Of a stretch of DNA of 34,406 bases, positions 8,348 to 16,225 are shown in pieces; positions within the stretch are counted from its first letter, which is position 1, and each line of letters begins with the position of its first letter. The notes below the pieces were generated by a model. It was not told where the DNA came from and did no database searches. It saw only the letters and a list, made by a program, of their open reading frames with translations. Where the stretch lies: contig JANQES010000126.1 of NCBI GenBank assembly GCA_028278205.1, positions 1 to 34,406 on the forward strand, read 5' to 3'. The stretch is from Rhodothermales bacterium (GTDB lineage Bacteria; Bacteroidota; Rhodothermia; Rhodothermales; Bin80). The translations under genes were made by a program, and so were the position numbers.

Positions 8348-9145
8348 ATGACCGACATCCCACACCATACGCTGAAAACCGACCTCACTGGCAAAGTGGC
8401 CCTGATCACCGGCGCGTCGCGGGGGATCGGGCAGGCGATAGCGGAGGCGTATGCCGCCAACGGCGCGAAGGTCGTGCTGGCGAGCCGCAAGCAGGAAGGA
8501 CTCGACGCCGTCGCCGCTGTGATTCGCGAAGCCGGCGGCGAGGCGTTGCCTGTGGCAGCCCACACCGGCAGCCTGGAGGCCGTCGAGGCCCTCGTGGCGC
8601 AGGCCACGGAGGCCTACGGCGGCATCGACATCGTGGTCAACAACGCGGCGACGAACCCGCATTTCGGCCCCATCCTCACCTCGGAGGAAAGTCACTGGGA
8701 CAAAACGTTCGACGTGAATGTGAAGGGGTACTTCCGCGTGGTCAAGGCGTGCGCCGGGAGCATGACGGCGCGGGGCGGCGGCAAGGTGATCAACGTGGCC
8801 TCGGTGGCGGGCAAGGCGCCGCAGCCGGGCATGGGCGTCTACTGCATCACCAAAGCCGGGGTGCTGATGCTCACCGAAGTGCTGGCCGTAGAACTGGCGA
8901 CAGCGAATATTCGGGTCAATGCCATTATTCCCGGTTTTGTCAAGACCAAGTTCAGCCGGGCCGTCTGGGATTCGCCGCAGATCAACGAGGCAGTGCTTAA
9001 GGTCATCCCGCAACACCGCATGGCGGCGCCGGAAGAACTGACGGGGCTGGCGCTGTTTCTGGCTTCTGACGCGTCGAGTTTTGTTACCGGGGCGTCGTTT
9101 GTTATTGACGGGGGGCAGTTGGTGGGGAGTGGACTGGGGCCATGA
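8348..9145 (+). CDS. FabG/DHRS4-like short-chain dehydrogenase
   Basis: A 265-residue classical SDR, presumably an NADP(H)-dependent ketoreductase or dehydrogenase. It has TGASRGIG at 21-28, NNA at 98-100 and a well-spaced catalytic triad S152, Y165, K169 (YCITK). The C-terminal FVTGASFVIDGGQL is typical of FabG-like enzymes. ASRK after the second beta strand suggests NADP preference. It is the last gene of the plus-strand run with the PaaG-like crotonase and DUF3667 gene. Acyl-CoA oxidation or a 3-ketoacyl step is plausible, but the substrate is not readable from sequence. Confidence 0.93.
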   Translation: MTDIPHHTLKTDLTGKVALITGASRGIGQAIAEAYAANGAKVVLASRKQEGLDAVAAVIREAGGEALPVAAHTGSLEAVEALVAQATEAYGGIDIVVNNAATNPHFGPILTSEESHWDKTFDVNVKGYFRVVKACAGSMTARGGGKVINVASVAGKAPQPGMGVYCITKAGVLMLTEVLAVELATANIRVNAIIPGFVKTKFSRAVWDSPQINEAVLKVIPQHRMAAPEELTGLALFLASDASSFVTGASFVIDGGQLVGSGLGP

Positions 9146-9189
9146 GGGGGTCTTTAGCTTCATTCCGGGCGTTTGCAGCATGATCCCGT

Positions 9190-9289
9190 CGTTGTCGTCC
9201 TTTTGGCTTGATCCAAAAAGACCAAAAGATCAAGACGCTACCCGCTGGGTCGTGTAAAGACGTTGCTCGCCACATCCCATTGGCCATTC
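9190..9289. repeat. Dispersed repeat, compact copy
   Basis: 9190-9251 repeats the two parts of 2127-2228 without the interior 43 nt. It forms a CTTTTGGCTTGATCCAAAAAG-type hairpin that may terminate the upstream operon. 9269-9289 is a copy of the GCCACATCCCATTGGC module. No gene. Confidence 0.75.
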
Positions 9290-9382
9290 CCCACAAAGCC
9301 ATGAAACACTGGACGATTCCGCTACCTCGCCAACGGCAGCGAAGACAGTATCACGCTGATCCGGCTGAGCCCTGTCGAAGCC

Positions 9383-9739
9383 TTGAATCTCATGCCCGAT
9401 GACGAGTATCGAAAGCGCATGGCGCAACTGAAAATCGAACTGGGCCATCCGCATCCGAGATCGCGGGTGTACGCGGCGAAATCCATCTGTACGGAAGCCC
9501 TGGTCCATCACAAACCAGAACGCATCGAAAAGCTGCTCAAACGGCGTGACGTGGATGTCAAATCGTCCGTGCTCGCCACCCTCAAGAAATACCTGCTCAC
9601 CGACAAGTACAGGCTGGACACGGCTAAAGTAGACGAGGTGCAAAGCCTGCGCAAGGAAATCTGGACGATTGGTATGTCGAGCAAAAAAGATGTGGCCGAA
9701 CAAGCCTTGAAATTGCTGCGGTTCATGGAGGGATTTTGA
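9383..9739 (+). CDS. Hypothetical helical protein with probable 5' frameshift
   Basis: 118 residues in this frame from a TTG at 9383 (ATG 9392 also possible). The protein is highly charged and helical (KPERIEKLLKRRDVDVKSSVLATLKKYL), somewhat like a HEAT/armadillo repeat; I recognise no family. The start is suspect. The same frame stays open and protein-like back to 9305 (RYLANGSEDSITLIRL), but a stop at 9302 leaves no ATG there. An ATG at 9301 in the next frame gives MKHWTI, and removing one C near 9319-9320 fuses it to RYLANGS. The intact gene would be about 145 residues, 9301-9739. This is either a true frameshift or a base-call error. Confidence 0.65.
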   Translation: MNLMPDDEYRKRMAQLKIELGHPHPRSRVYAAKSICTEALVHHKPERIEKLLKRRDVDVKSSVLATLKKYLLTDKYRLDTAKVDEVQSLRKEIWTIGMSSKKDVAEQALKLLRFMEGF

Positions 9740-10092
9740 CAGGGCGTAGTGCGTAGTGCGTACTGCGTAGAAATGGCGCTCTCAGGCGTTGCAAAGTACG
9801 TGATATTCGCGTGTAAACTTAAACTTTAAGAAAATTGATTAACCTATTCTTAAAAGGGAAGTTACATTTGACATTTCACGCGTTACACGTCCTCGAAAAA
9901 CGATCAAAAGTGACAATGTTATGACGACCCCGATTAACACACTGAAGAAAGAGACGAAACTAGTAGATTAGTAGACGGTGGACCGTGGCTGGGGATAGAA
10001 ATTGGAAATAGAAATCGTGGTGGTGGCTTTGCAAACGCTACCCGTCTGCTCCCTATTTCCTGCTTCCAATGTTCTTATTCCTTTAACCAACT
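9740..10092. other. Intergenic region with short-word repeats, no gene seen
   Basis: 9744-9770 is a near-tandem GCGTAGTGC run. About 9995-10016 (GAAATTGGAAATAGAAAT) and 10049-10072 (CTATTTCCTGCTTCCAAT) form a degenerate inverted repeat of GGAAATAG words. The middle, 9800-9960, is AT-rich and is the likeliest place for the promoter of the acyl-CoA dehydrogenase, but I cannot fix a promoter. No open frame here looks coding. Confidence 0.6.
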
Positions 10093-11889
10093 ATGGCTTT
10101 TCAGCAAAAGCCGCCGGCGCTCGGCAATCAATACGACGACGATCGAGTGTTGCGGTCCTATCTCAAACGGGTACTGCCGGCGGAAGTCCATCAGGATATT
10201 GAAGCGGAGGTGCGCCGGATGGGCGCGCTGGCTGCCGGCCCGCTCTACGACTTGCAACGCGCCGACCGTCTCAGCGAGCCTGTCCTGACCCGGTGGAACG
10301 CCTGGGGCGAACGCATCGATCACATCGAAGTGACGCGCATGTGGCGCGAAGCCGAACGCCTGGCCGCCGAGTTCGGCCTGGTCGCGACGGCCTACGAACA
10401 AAAGCACGGCGCCTTCTCGCGGATCCATCAATTCGCCCTGATCCACCTCTTCACCCCTTCGACCGACATCTACGCCTGTCCCCTCTCGATGACCGACGGC
10501 GCGGCGCGGACGCTGCTGGCTTCGGGCAACAACTCGCTGATCCTCGACGCCGTCCCTCATCTGACCAGCCGCAACCCCGAATACTTCTGGATCAGCGGCC
10601 AGTGGATGACCGAACTCGCGGGCGGCTCGGACGTGGGCCGCTCCGAAACCATCGCCCGGCCTAACGACGACGGCACGTGGCGGCTCTACGGGCGCAAGTG
10701 GTTTACCTCGGCCATCACCTCGCAGATGGCGCTGGTGCTGGCGCGGCCCGAAGACAACCCGCCCGGCAGCAAAGGCCTGGCGCTATTCTACGTCGAACTG
10801 CGCGACGCCAAAGGCCGCCTCCGCAACATCCAGGTAGACCGGCTCAAGGATAAGCTGGGCACGCGCAAGCTCCCCACCGCCGAACTGACGCTCGACGGCA
10901 CGCTCGCCGAACCGGTGAGCGCGCTGGCCAACGGCGTCCGGGCCATCGTGCCGATGCTGACGATCACCCGGACGTGGAATGCCGCCTGCGCCGTGGCGCT
11001 GATGCGGCGCGGCCTGGCCCTGGCACGCGACTATGCCCGCAAACGCGTCGTCTTCGGCGTGCCGCTGGCTCAGAAACCGCTCCACGCCGACACCCTGGCC
11101 GGCCTCCAGGCCTGCTACGAAGGCGCTTTTCACCTCACCTTCCGCGTCGTCGAACTGCTGGGACACTCTGAGGCCAACGACTTCAGCACCGACCGCAACG
11201 GCTCGACCTATGCCTTGCTGCGCGTGCTGACGTCGCTCGCCAAGCTGACCACCGCCCGGCAGGCCATCTCCGTGCTCAGCGATGTCATCGAAGCCTTCGG
11301 CGGGGCGGGCTACGTCGAAGACACGGGCCTGCCGGTGCTGCTGCGCGACGCCCAGGTCTTGCCCATCTGGGAAGGCACCACCAACGTGCTGGCCCTCGAC
11401 GTGATTCGCGCCCTCAATGAAGTCGGTGTGGGCAACCTCGACGTGCTCAAGGCCGAAGTGGCCCGCTGCGCCGAAGCCGTCACCGACCCGGCGCTCGCCG
11501 AGGCGGTGACGCAGGCTGATGAGACGCTCAACGAAGCGACCGGCTGGCTGAGCCAGGCTACCCTCCACGGGCAGAACGCCGTCGAAGCCGGCGCGCGCCG
11601 TTTTGCGCTTCAGGTGGGCCGGGCTATGGAAATCGCCCTGCTGGCCCGGCACGCCCAGTGGTCGCTCGACCACGAGCGCGACGCCCGCGCCGCCGTGGCC
11701 GCGCAACGCCTCGCCGCCGGCTCGGCCACGCTGGCGATGCCCGACCTGGATACCTCCTTCGCCCTGGCCAACGACACACCGCTGCCCGTCGTCGGCACCG
11801 AGCTTGACACCATGCCCGAAATGACGGTCTCCTCCGACGTCAAGCCACGTAAAGAATGGGGCGACGGCGCGCCGCTGCCGTTTTCCTGA
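10093..11889 (+). CDS. Acyl-CoA dehydrogenase, AidB/ACDH-11 type
   Basis: A 598-residue flavin-dependent acyl-CoA dehydrogenase-fold protein. Family motifs include WMTELAGGSDVG (171-182), the middle beta domain with RKWFTSA (201-207), EAFGGAGYVED (400-410) and LPIWEGTTNVLALD (423-436). E427 is at the usual position of the catalytic base. The extra N-terminal ~80 residues, long C-terminus and large size are typical of the AidB/ACDH-11 branch rather than short ACADs. Such proteins bind FAD and long acyl-CoA; AidB itself is linked to alkylation response with weak dehydrogenase activity, so the role may not be plain beta-oxidation. It is preceded by 350 nt without genes and appears to be a single-gene transcript. 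Confidence 0.93.
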   Translation: MAFQQKPPALGNQYDDDRVLRSYLKRVLPAEVHQDIEAEVRRMGALAAGPLYDLQRADRLSEPVLTRWNAWGERIDHIEVTRMWREAERLAAEFGLVATAYEQKHGAFSRIHQFALIHLFTPSTDIYACPLSMTDGAARTLLASGNNSLILDAVPHLTSRNPEYFWISGQWMTELAGGSDVGRSETIARPNDDGTWRLYGRKWFTSAITSQMALVLARPEDNPPGSKGLALFYVELRDAKGRLRNIQVDRLKDKLGTRKLPTAELTLDGTLAEPVSALANGVRAIVPMLTITRTWNAACAVALMRRGLALARDYARKRVVFGVPLAQKPLHADTLAGLQACYEGAFHLTFRVVELLGHSEANDFSTDRNGSTYALLRVLTSLAKLTTARQAISVLSDVIEAFGGAGYVEDTGLPVLLRDAQVLPIWEGTTNVLALDVIRALNEVGVGNLDVLKAEVARCAEAVTDPALAEAVTQADETLNEATGWLSQATLHGQNAVEAGARRFALQVGRAMEIALLARHAQWSLDHERDARAAVAAQRLAAGSATLAMPDLDTSFALANDTPLPVVGTELDTMPEMTVSSDVKPRKEWGDGAPLPFS

Positions 11890-11935
11890 TCACGTATCCT
11901 GGGGTTCGAGCGCCAGGGTGAGTGGGAGGTTCATG

Positions 11936-12069
11936 TTTTTTTTCTTTTTCTTTTTTCTGTTTCCTCGTCTCCCTTTCTCCCTCTCTCCCTTTCCCCTATT
12001 CTCCCCTTCTCCCTCTCACCCTTTCCCCCTTTCCCCAAATCCCCACTCGCCACATCCCATTGGCTATTC
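11936..12069. repeat. Polypyrimidine tract plus GCCACATCCCATTGGCTATTC module
   Basis: Second large C/T tract (CTTTCTCCCTCTCTCCC words), ending in the same module as 2393-2413 and 9269-9289. It lies between the convergent acyl-CoA dehydrogenase and methyltransferase genes. The module runs into the methyltransferase stop region (stop at 12064-12066). Confidence 0.75.
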
Positions 12070-12684
12070 CCCCTTAGTCCCTGAGGCGAGGTACAGCCGG
12101 CCTCCGAATTCACGCGGCGATCCCGGCAGGGCGATCCGTTCAAAGTCTTCAGCGACAGCCTCCAACGGCTCCCAAAACCGTCGTGAAAGGTCGGCCCGCG
12201 CGCCTACTTTAGACAGCCACGTCTGAAACACCCATTCCTCGGCATAGGCATCGAACAAAACGATGCGCCCGCCCTGCCGCAAGAGTTCATATCCCTGCCG
12301 AAACGCCGCCTCCCAATCAGGGATCACCGTCAGCCCCAGCGTACAGAGGACGAAATCCGCCGCCGCTTTGCCGCCGTGCTGTTCAAGCTGATCGGCTCCG
12401 AACGTGAGGATGTCGGATTGAACCAGATGGACGTTGATCCATCCCTCCCTTTCTACACGCTCGCGAGCGCGTTGAAGCATACCGCGCGAATTATCGACAC
12501 CGACAATCACGCCGTCGCCGATGTGCTGTTGGAGGAGGGGGAAATTCTGCCCCGTGCCACAGGCTACGTCGAGCACGAGGCTGCCGGGCGTCACTCCCAG
12601 GGCTTCTACGACCTCGGCCCGCGCTTTCCAGTACCGCCTTTCGAGAGCGCGGTCGTAGTAGAGGGAAAAGAAATCATACCACAT
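12064..12684 (-). CDS. Class I SAM-dependent methyltransferase
   Basis: A 206-residue Rossmann-fold methyltransferase. Motif I, VLDVACGTGQNF, is at 37-48. An acidic residue after the second strand (VGVDNSRGML) should bind the SAM ribose, and the post-motif segment VQSDILTF is present. It resembles the UbiE/type-11 methyltransferase group, but the acceptor substrate cannot be inferred. There is no signal peptide, so it is cytosolic. The start MWYDFFSLYYDRALE is a typical beginning for this family. The 3' end overlaps the repeat module at 12049-12069. Upstream, 12720-12800 is a short C/T-rich hairpin-like repeat, with no operon partner. Confidence 0.87.
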   Translation of the reverse strand: MWYDFFSLYYDRALERRYWKARAEVVEALGVTPGSLVLDVACGTGQNFPLLQQHIGDGVIVGVDNSRGMLQRARERVEREGWINVHLVQSDILTFGADQLEQHGGKAAADFVLCTLGLTVIPDWEAAFRQGYELLRQGGRIVLFDAYAEEWVFQTWLSKVGARADLSRRFWEPLEAVAEDFERIALPGSPREFGGRLYLASGTKGE

Positions 12685-12942
12685 CGTAGCGGCGTGTCTT
12701 GTCTTGCGTGGGTGCCTTTGCAGAAGAAAAAGCGAGAGGGTGAAAATACGATTTTATCCCCCTTTCCTCCTCTCTCCCATTCCCCCTCGCGTGCTTACAA
12801 CCATTCAGAGCGTGCAACCGCACCATTTAGAAAGACACCCATTGGCCGATACCTCTAAATACGCGGTGTCTTCGCTCAGGATGAGGAAGCTTGTTCGGTA
12901 GCATGAAGGCGCCACTCGTTCACCGGAACCACGCTTTAAGGC

Positions 12943-12956
12943 GGGAGGCCCCCCCC
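12943..12956 (+). promoter_or_regulatory. Shine-Dalgarno GGGAGG followed by an eight-C tract before the pilin-like start
   Basis: GGGAGG at 12943-12948, then a run of eight Cs (12949-12956) forms the entire spacer to ATG 12957. It decides the start of the pilin-like gene. Slippage in the C run would change the spacer length. Confidence 0.7.
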
Positions 12957-13403
12957 ATGGGTCAGCAACAACTTCTTCTCCTCACCCTCGGTATCGTGAT
13001 CGTCGGCCTGGCCGTCGTCGTAGGTATACAGATTTTCAGCGAGAACCGCGTCCGGACTAATGCCGATGCCGGCGTTACCAACGGCCTCCGCATCGCTACC
13101 GACTGCCAGGTGTGGGCTATCAGACCGGGCCTGTTAGGCGGCATGCCTGCCAACTTAACCCTCGGCGACTGCAACTTCGACCGCATCGGCTACCCGACGA
13201 GCACCGGCAACACCTATACCACCGTCGACGGCATCTACACGCTCTCGACCTCGAACGCATGCTCGACCGAGCCCACGATCCTGTCCGGAAAAACGGCGCT
13301 GGTCTACGTCAATTTCAATAATCCCGACACCGAAGTCACCGCCTGCATCGGCATCGCAGGAACCCGCGCCGGCGACATCGGCACCGAGATCGACTATCCC
13401 TGA
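12957..13403 (+). CDS. Pilin-like secreted or membrane-anchored protein
   Basis: 148 residues. It begins MGQQQLLLLTLGIVIVGL, a very hydrophobic helix of about 22 residues directly after a Gly, followed by a polar segment (SENRVRTNADAG). This resembles a type IV pilin or pseudopilin N-terminus, but the usual Glu at position 5 after cleavage is absent, so processing by prepilin peptidase is unproven. Four cysteines (C50, C72, C102, C130) could form two disulfides in an exported domain rich in Thr, Gly and Asn. A strong Shine-Dalgarno 8 nt upstream fixes ATG 12957, although the frame is open back to ATG 12903. No other pilus genes are nearby. Confidence 0.8.
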   Translation: MGQQQLLLLTLGIVIVGLAVVVGIQIFSENRVRTNADAGVTNGLRIATDCQVWAIRPGLLGGMPANLTLGDCNFDRIGYPTSTGNTYTTVDGIYTLSTSNACSTEPTILSGKTALVYVNFNNPDTEVTACIGIAGTRAGDIGTEIDYP

Positions 13404-13489
13404 TCGCGCTTCACAATACTCCTCGTTTTTTAGTATCCTTGGAGGTCTCACGAGAACGACCTTACGGGTAACTAAAGACGAGGACCGCT

Positions 13490-14299
13490 ATGATGAAGCG
13501 TTCGACCGCTCTCCTGCTTTCGTTTCCGGTTATTGTCCTCTGGCTCGGTCTGGCGTCTTGCGCTACGGCACAGACCGGCGCCGGCGTCCAGGCAACCGAT
13601 GTCGGCGTCGGCGTCATGACCCCTGATGGCGCCGAGGTGCTCTTCGACGGCACGCGAGCGATGCTCGACGAAAACTGGACGTACTGGGAAGGACCGCGTT
13701 TTGCCGCTGAACTGCCCATCAAGTGGGAGATCGTCGAGGATCCGCATGATGCCGGCACCGCCGTCAGTAGCAAAGACCCGGCGGCTGCCGGCGGCCTCTA
13801 CGGCGCGGCAGACATCGTCACCAAAAAGAAATTTCGCGACTTCCGGCTTCACGTCGAGTTTCTGGTGATGGAAAAAGGCGGCAACAGCGGCGTCTATCTC
13901 CAGAATCGCTACGAAATCCAGGTGCTCGACGGCGATTCGACGAAGCACGGCATGGCCGCCGTCATCAACGAAGCCGCTTCGTCCTACTATCCCTACAACG
14001 GCACCGGCCAGTGGAACGCCTACGACATCACCTTCCGCGCCGCCCGTTTCGTCGAGGGCAAACGCTCTGAAAAAGCGATGGTGACGCTCTATTTCAACGG
14101 CGTCAAAGTGCAAACCAACCAGCCGATCAACAAGGTCTGGGGCGGCCCCAACTCCGGCATCGACGGCGGCAATGATAAGGGCTTCGGCATTACGGATACC
14201 CCCGGCGGCCTTAAACTCCAGGCCGAGGGCCACGACGTACGCTACCGCAACATCTGGATCCAGGAATTAAATCTGGAAACGCCGGATACAGATTTCTAA
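13490..14299 (+). CDS. DUF1080 (3-keto-disaccharide hydrolase domain) lipoprotein
   Basis: 269 residues. The lipoprotein signal has the lipobox LASC with Cys24, so it is exported and lipid-anchored. The rest is one DUF1080/PF06439-type jelly-roll domain, a family related to concanavalin-like lectins and now associated with 3-keto-glycoside hydrolysis. Recognisable segments are LFDGTR (near 44), DFRLHVEFLV, GNSGVYLQNRYEIQVLD, GQWNAYDI and GGLKLQAEGHDVRYRNIWI. Such proteins are often found in sugar-utilisation clusters, but none is present here. AGGA lies about 5 nt upstream of the ATG; the second codon is also ATG. The stop codon lies inside a CTAATCC/GGATTAG stem (14296-14319). Confidence 0.9.
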   Translation: MMKRSTALLLSFPVIVLWLGLASCATAQTGAGVQATDVGVGVMTPDGAEVLFDGTRAMLDENWTYWEGPRFAAELPIKWEIVEDPHDAGTAVSSKDPAAAGGLYGAADIVTKKKFRDFRLHVEFLVMEKGGNSGVYLQNRYEIQVLDGDSTKHGMAAVINEAASSYYPYNGTGQWNAYDITFRAARFVEGKRSEKAMVTLYFNGVKVQTNQPINKVWGGPNSGIDGGNDKGFGITDTPGGLKLQAEGHDVRYRNIWIQELNLETPDTDF

Positions 14300-14351
14300 T
14301 CCCAAATCTGCAGGATTAGGGATAATTCTTTTGATCTATCGGGAAAAACTG

Positions 14352-14549
14352 ATGGCTGCTCCTGAACCATCCCCGGAACCTCTGAGATCTCCTCATCAAG
14401 AGGCAGCATCGACCGATGCATCACGAGAAGAGCCCCGGCAGGAAAACGAGGAGGACGGGCTAAAGGACCCGGACGACATGACGCTCGATGAATTCCTCGA
14501 AGACGTCTATTACAACCCGTTCGGGCCGCCGCCGGGCGGCGTAGACTGA
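14352..14549 (+). CDS. Small acidic hypothetical protein, 65 residues
   Basis: Starts MAAPEPSPEPLRS, has a Glu/Asp/Pro-rich disordered first half and ends with an ordered-looking DDMTLDEFLEDVYYNPFG segment and PPPGGVD. There is no signal peptide or membrane segment. An in-frame TTG at 14331 is less likely than ATG 14352. It lies 52 nt downstream of the DUF1080 gene on the same strand and may be co-transcribed. I recognise no family. The acidic composition and terminal short helix would fit a small binding or adaptor protein, but that is a guess. Confidence 0.6.
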   Translation: MAAPEPSPEPLRSPHQEAASTDASREEPRQENEEDGLKDPDDMTLDEFLEDVYYNPFGPPPGGVD

Positions 14550-14592
14550 CGCGCCCTGGCCTTATAATCAGGGGATCTTTTTACCCGGCATC

Positions 14593-14809
14593 GCCCGGCG
14601 AAGGATCACCGGGCTGTGTCATGGAAGGCCTTCGGCCTTTCTCCGGGCCTGAAGGTCGTCCTTCTTGACATGAGTCATCCCGATTTTTTCAACCCCGTAG
14701 GGGCTAATCTTAATGAGGCGGCGTTTTCTACAAACAGATCGCCCCTATGGGGCTCTAAAATACGGGATGACTCATGTCCATAGCAGAGCCCGGTGACCCT
14801 TCGCCGGGC
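14593..14809. repeat. Nested palindromic element: MITE-like copy inside a CCCGGCGA repeat
   Basis: Outer arms 14593-14615 and 14787-14809 pair over 23 bp with one mismatch (GCCCGGCGAAGGATCACC...). Inside lies a 108-nt element, 14669-14776, with perfect 14-bp terminal inverted repeats CATGAGTCATCCCG and internal CCCCGTAGGGGC and CGCCCCTATGGGGC palindromes. This is the short copy of the element at 19871-20128 and 23701-23934. There is no gene in 14550-14852. Confidence 0.85.
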
Positions 14810-14852
14810 GGGCACGGTACCCGATTAAAAGTAAAAAAGCATTAAAAACCTG

Positions 14853-16046
14853 TCACACCGCAGCCTGCTCAGCCAGCACCTGTTGCGCTTCGGCCACGGC
14901 CTCGTCTGCCGAAACAGACAGCCCTTCATCGGCGAGCACGGTGCCGAGGGCGGCGAGGCATCCTACGATGTTTTTGGGACGGCTGCTGTAGCCCATCAGG
15001 CCGATGCGCCAGATGGTACCGGCCAACGCGCCGAGGCCCGCGCCAATCTCCAGGTTGTATTCATCCAACAAACGACGCCGCACGACGGCCTCGTCGATGC
15101 CTTCGGGCACGGAGACGGCGTTGAGTTGCGGCGTGCGCTCGGCTTCGGGCACGATGAACTGCATGCCCAGCGCTTCGAGGCCGGCGCGGAGGGCGTAGTG
15201 GTGGCGTTCGTGACGCGCCCAGGCCTGTTCGACTCCCTCCTCCTGAAGCATCACGAGCGACTCGTGGAGGCTGTAGAGGGCATTGATAGGCGCGGTGTGA
15301 TGGTACGACCGTTTCGTGCCTGTGCCCCAGTAGGCCATCACCAGGCTTACATCCATGAACCAGCTTTGCACCAGCGTCGCGCGGTTTTGTACGACTTCGG
15401 TGGCGTGGGGGCTGAACGTGATCGGCGAGAGGCCCGGCGTACACGAGAGGCACTTCTGCGATCCCGAATACACCGCATCGAGCCCCCATTCATCGACTTT
15501 GAGCGGAGAGCCGCCCAGCGACGTGACGGTGTCGACGATGGTGAGGCAGTCGTGGGCGCGGGCCAGCGACGCGAGCGTGGCGGCGTCGGAGAGCACGCCC
15601 GTCGAGGTCTCGGCGTGGACGAAGGCGACGATTTTGGCCTCCGGATGGGCTTTCAAGGCTGCCTCCAGCTTTTCCGGGCTGACGGCGCGGCCCCACGGAT
15701 CTTCGACAAGGACCACCTCGGCCCCGCCCCGCTCGGCCATCGCCTTCAAGCGCCCGCCGAAGACGCCGTTCTGGCAAACGATCACCGTATCGCCCGGCTC
15801 GACGAGGTTAACCACGCACGACTCCATGCCCGCCGTGCCCGGCCCGGACACCGGCATCGTCAGAGCATTCTCGGTCTTGAAGGCCATCTGCAAGAGCGCT
15901 TTGATCTCATCCATCAGGCCGACGAAAGCCGGGTCGAGGTGGCCGATGGTGGGCCGCGCCATGGCTTCGAGCACACGCGGCGCGATGTCGGACGGGCCGG
16001 GCCCCATGAGGGTGCGTCTCGGAGGATCGAACGGGGTGTAAGGCAT
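14853..16046 (-). CDS. PLP-dependent alanine-glyoxylate-type aminotransferase (class V)
   Basis: A 397-residue fold-type I aminotransferase. The PLP lysine is K198 in SGSQKCLSC, with Asp172 in IVDTVTSLGG contacting the cofactor ring and GPGTAGMES (68-76) forming the phosphate-binding turn. The start MPYTPFDPPRRTLMGPGPSD is typical of alanine/serine-glyoxylate aminotransferases. The frame is open upstream, but that part is repeat DNA. It should convert glyoxylate to glycine using alanine or serine; donor preference is not certain. Downstream of the isocitrate lyase gene, which makes glyoxylate, this role fits well. A terminator at 16181-16225 separates the two genes, so it may have its own promoter. 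Confidence 0.92.
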   Translation of the reverse strand: MPYTPFDPPRRTLMGPGPSDIAPRVLEAMARPTIGHLDPAFVGLMDEIKALLQMAFKTENALTMPVSGPGTAGMESCVVNLVEPGDTVIVCQNGVFGGRLKAMAERGGAEVVLVEDPWGRAVSPEKLEAALKAHPEAKIVAFVHAETSTGVLSDAATLASLARAHDCLTIVDTVTSLGGSPLKVDEWGLDAVYSGSQKCLSCTPGLSPITFSPHATEVVQNRATLVQSWFMDVSLVMAYWGTGTKRSYHHTAPINALYSLHESLVMLQEEGVEQAWARHERHHYALRAGLEALGMQFIVPEAERTPQLNAVSVPEGIDEAVVRRRLLDEYNLEIGAGLGALAGTIWRIGLMGYSSRPKNIVGCLAALGTVLADEGLSVSADEAVAEAQQVLAEQAAV

Positions 16047-16100
16047 GAGGTTGATACTGCGTGTTTTGGGGAAGGGACTGAATGTCGATTGACGAACAGA

Positions 16101-16159
16101 GAATATCGAATTTCGGAGGGACAATTCCTTCACCATGCTGAATTCCTTATTCGATATTC
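16101..16159. repeat. Inverted repeat of GAATATCGAAT words
   Basis: GAATATCGAATTTCGGA at 16101-16117 pairs imperfectly with TCCTTATTCGATATTC at 16144-16159. It lies in the leader of the aminotransferase gene and is another member of the word-built inverted repeats. Confidence 0.7.
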
Positions 16160-16180
16160 GCAATTCAGACGCCAAATCAC

Positions 16181-16225
16181 AAAAAAGGCCCCGGCGCGGT
16201 CATGGAGGAACCCGCGCCGGAGCCC
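16181..16225 (-). terminator. Intrinsic terminator after aceA
   Basis: On the minus strand GGGCTCCGGCGCGGG pairs with CCGCGCCGGGGCC, followed by six Ts. It is nearly the same sequence as the terminator at 20164-20207 after gdhA. It lies about 110 nt past the aceA stop. Confidence 0.85.

Noticed and set aside
12376..12858. Plus-strand 160-codon frame opposite the methyltransferase
   Set aside because: The methyltransferase has a clear SAM motif on the minus strand; this frame crosses a C/T repeat and lacks motifs.
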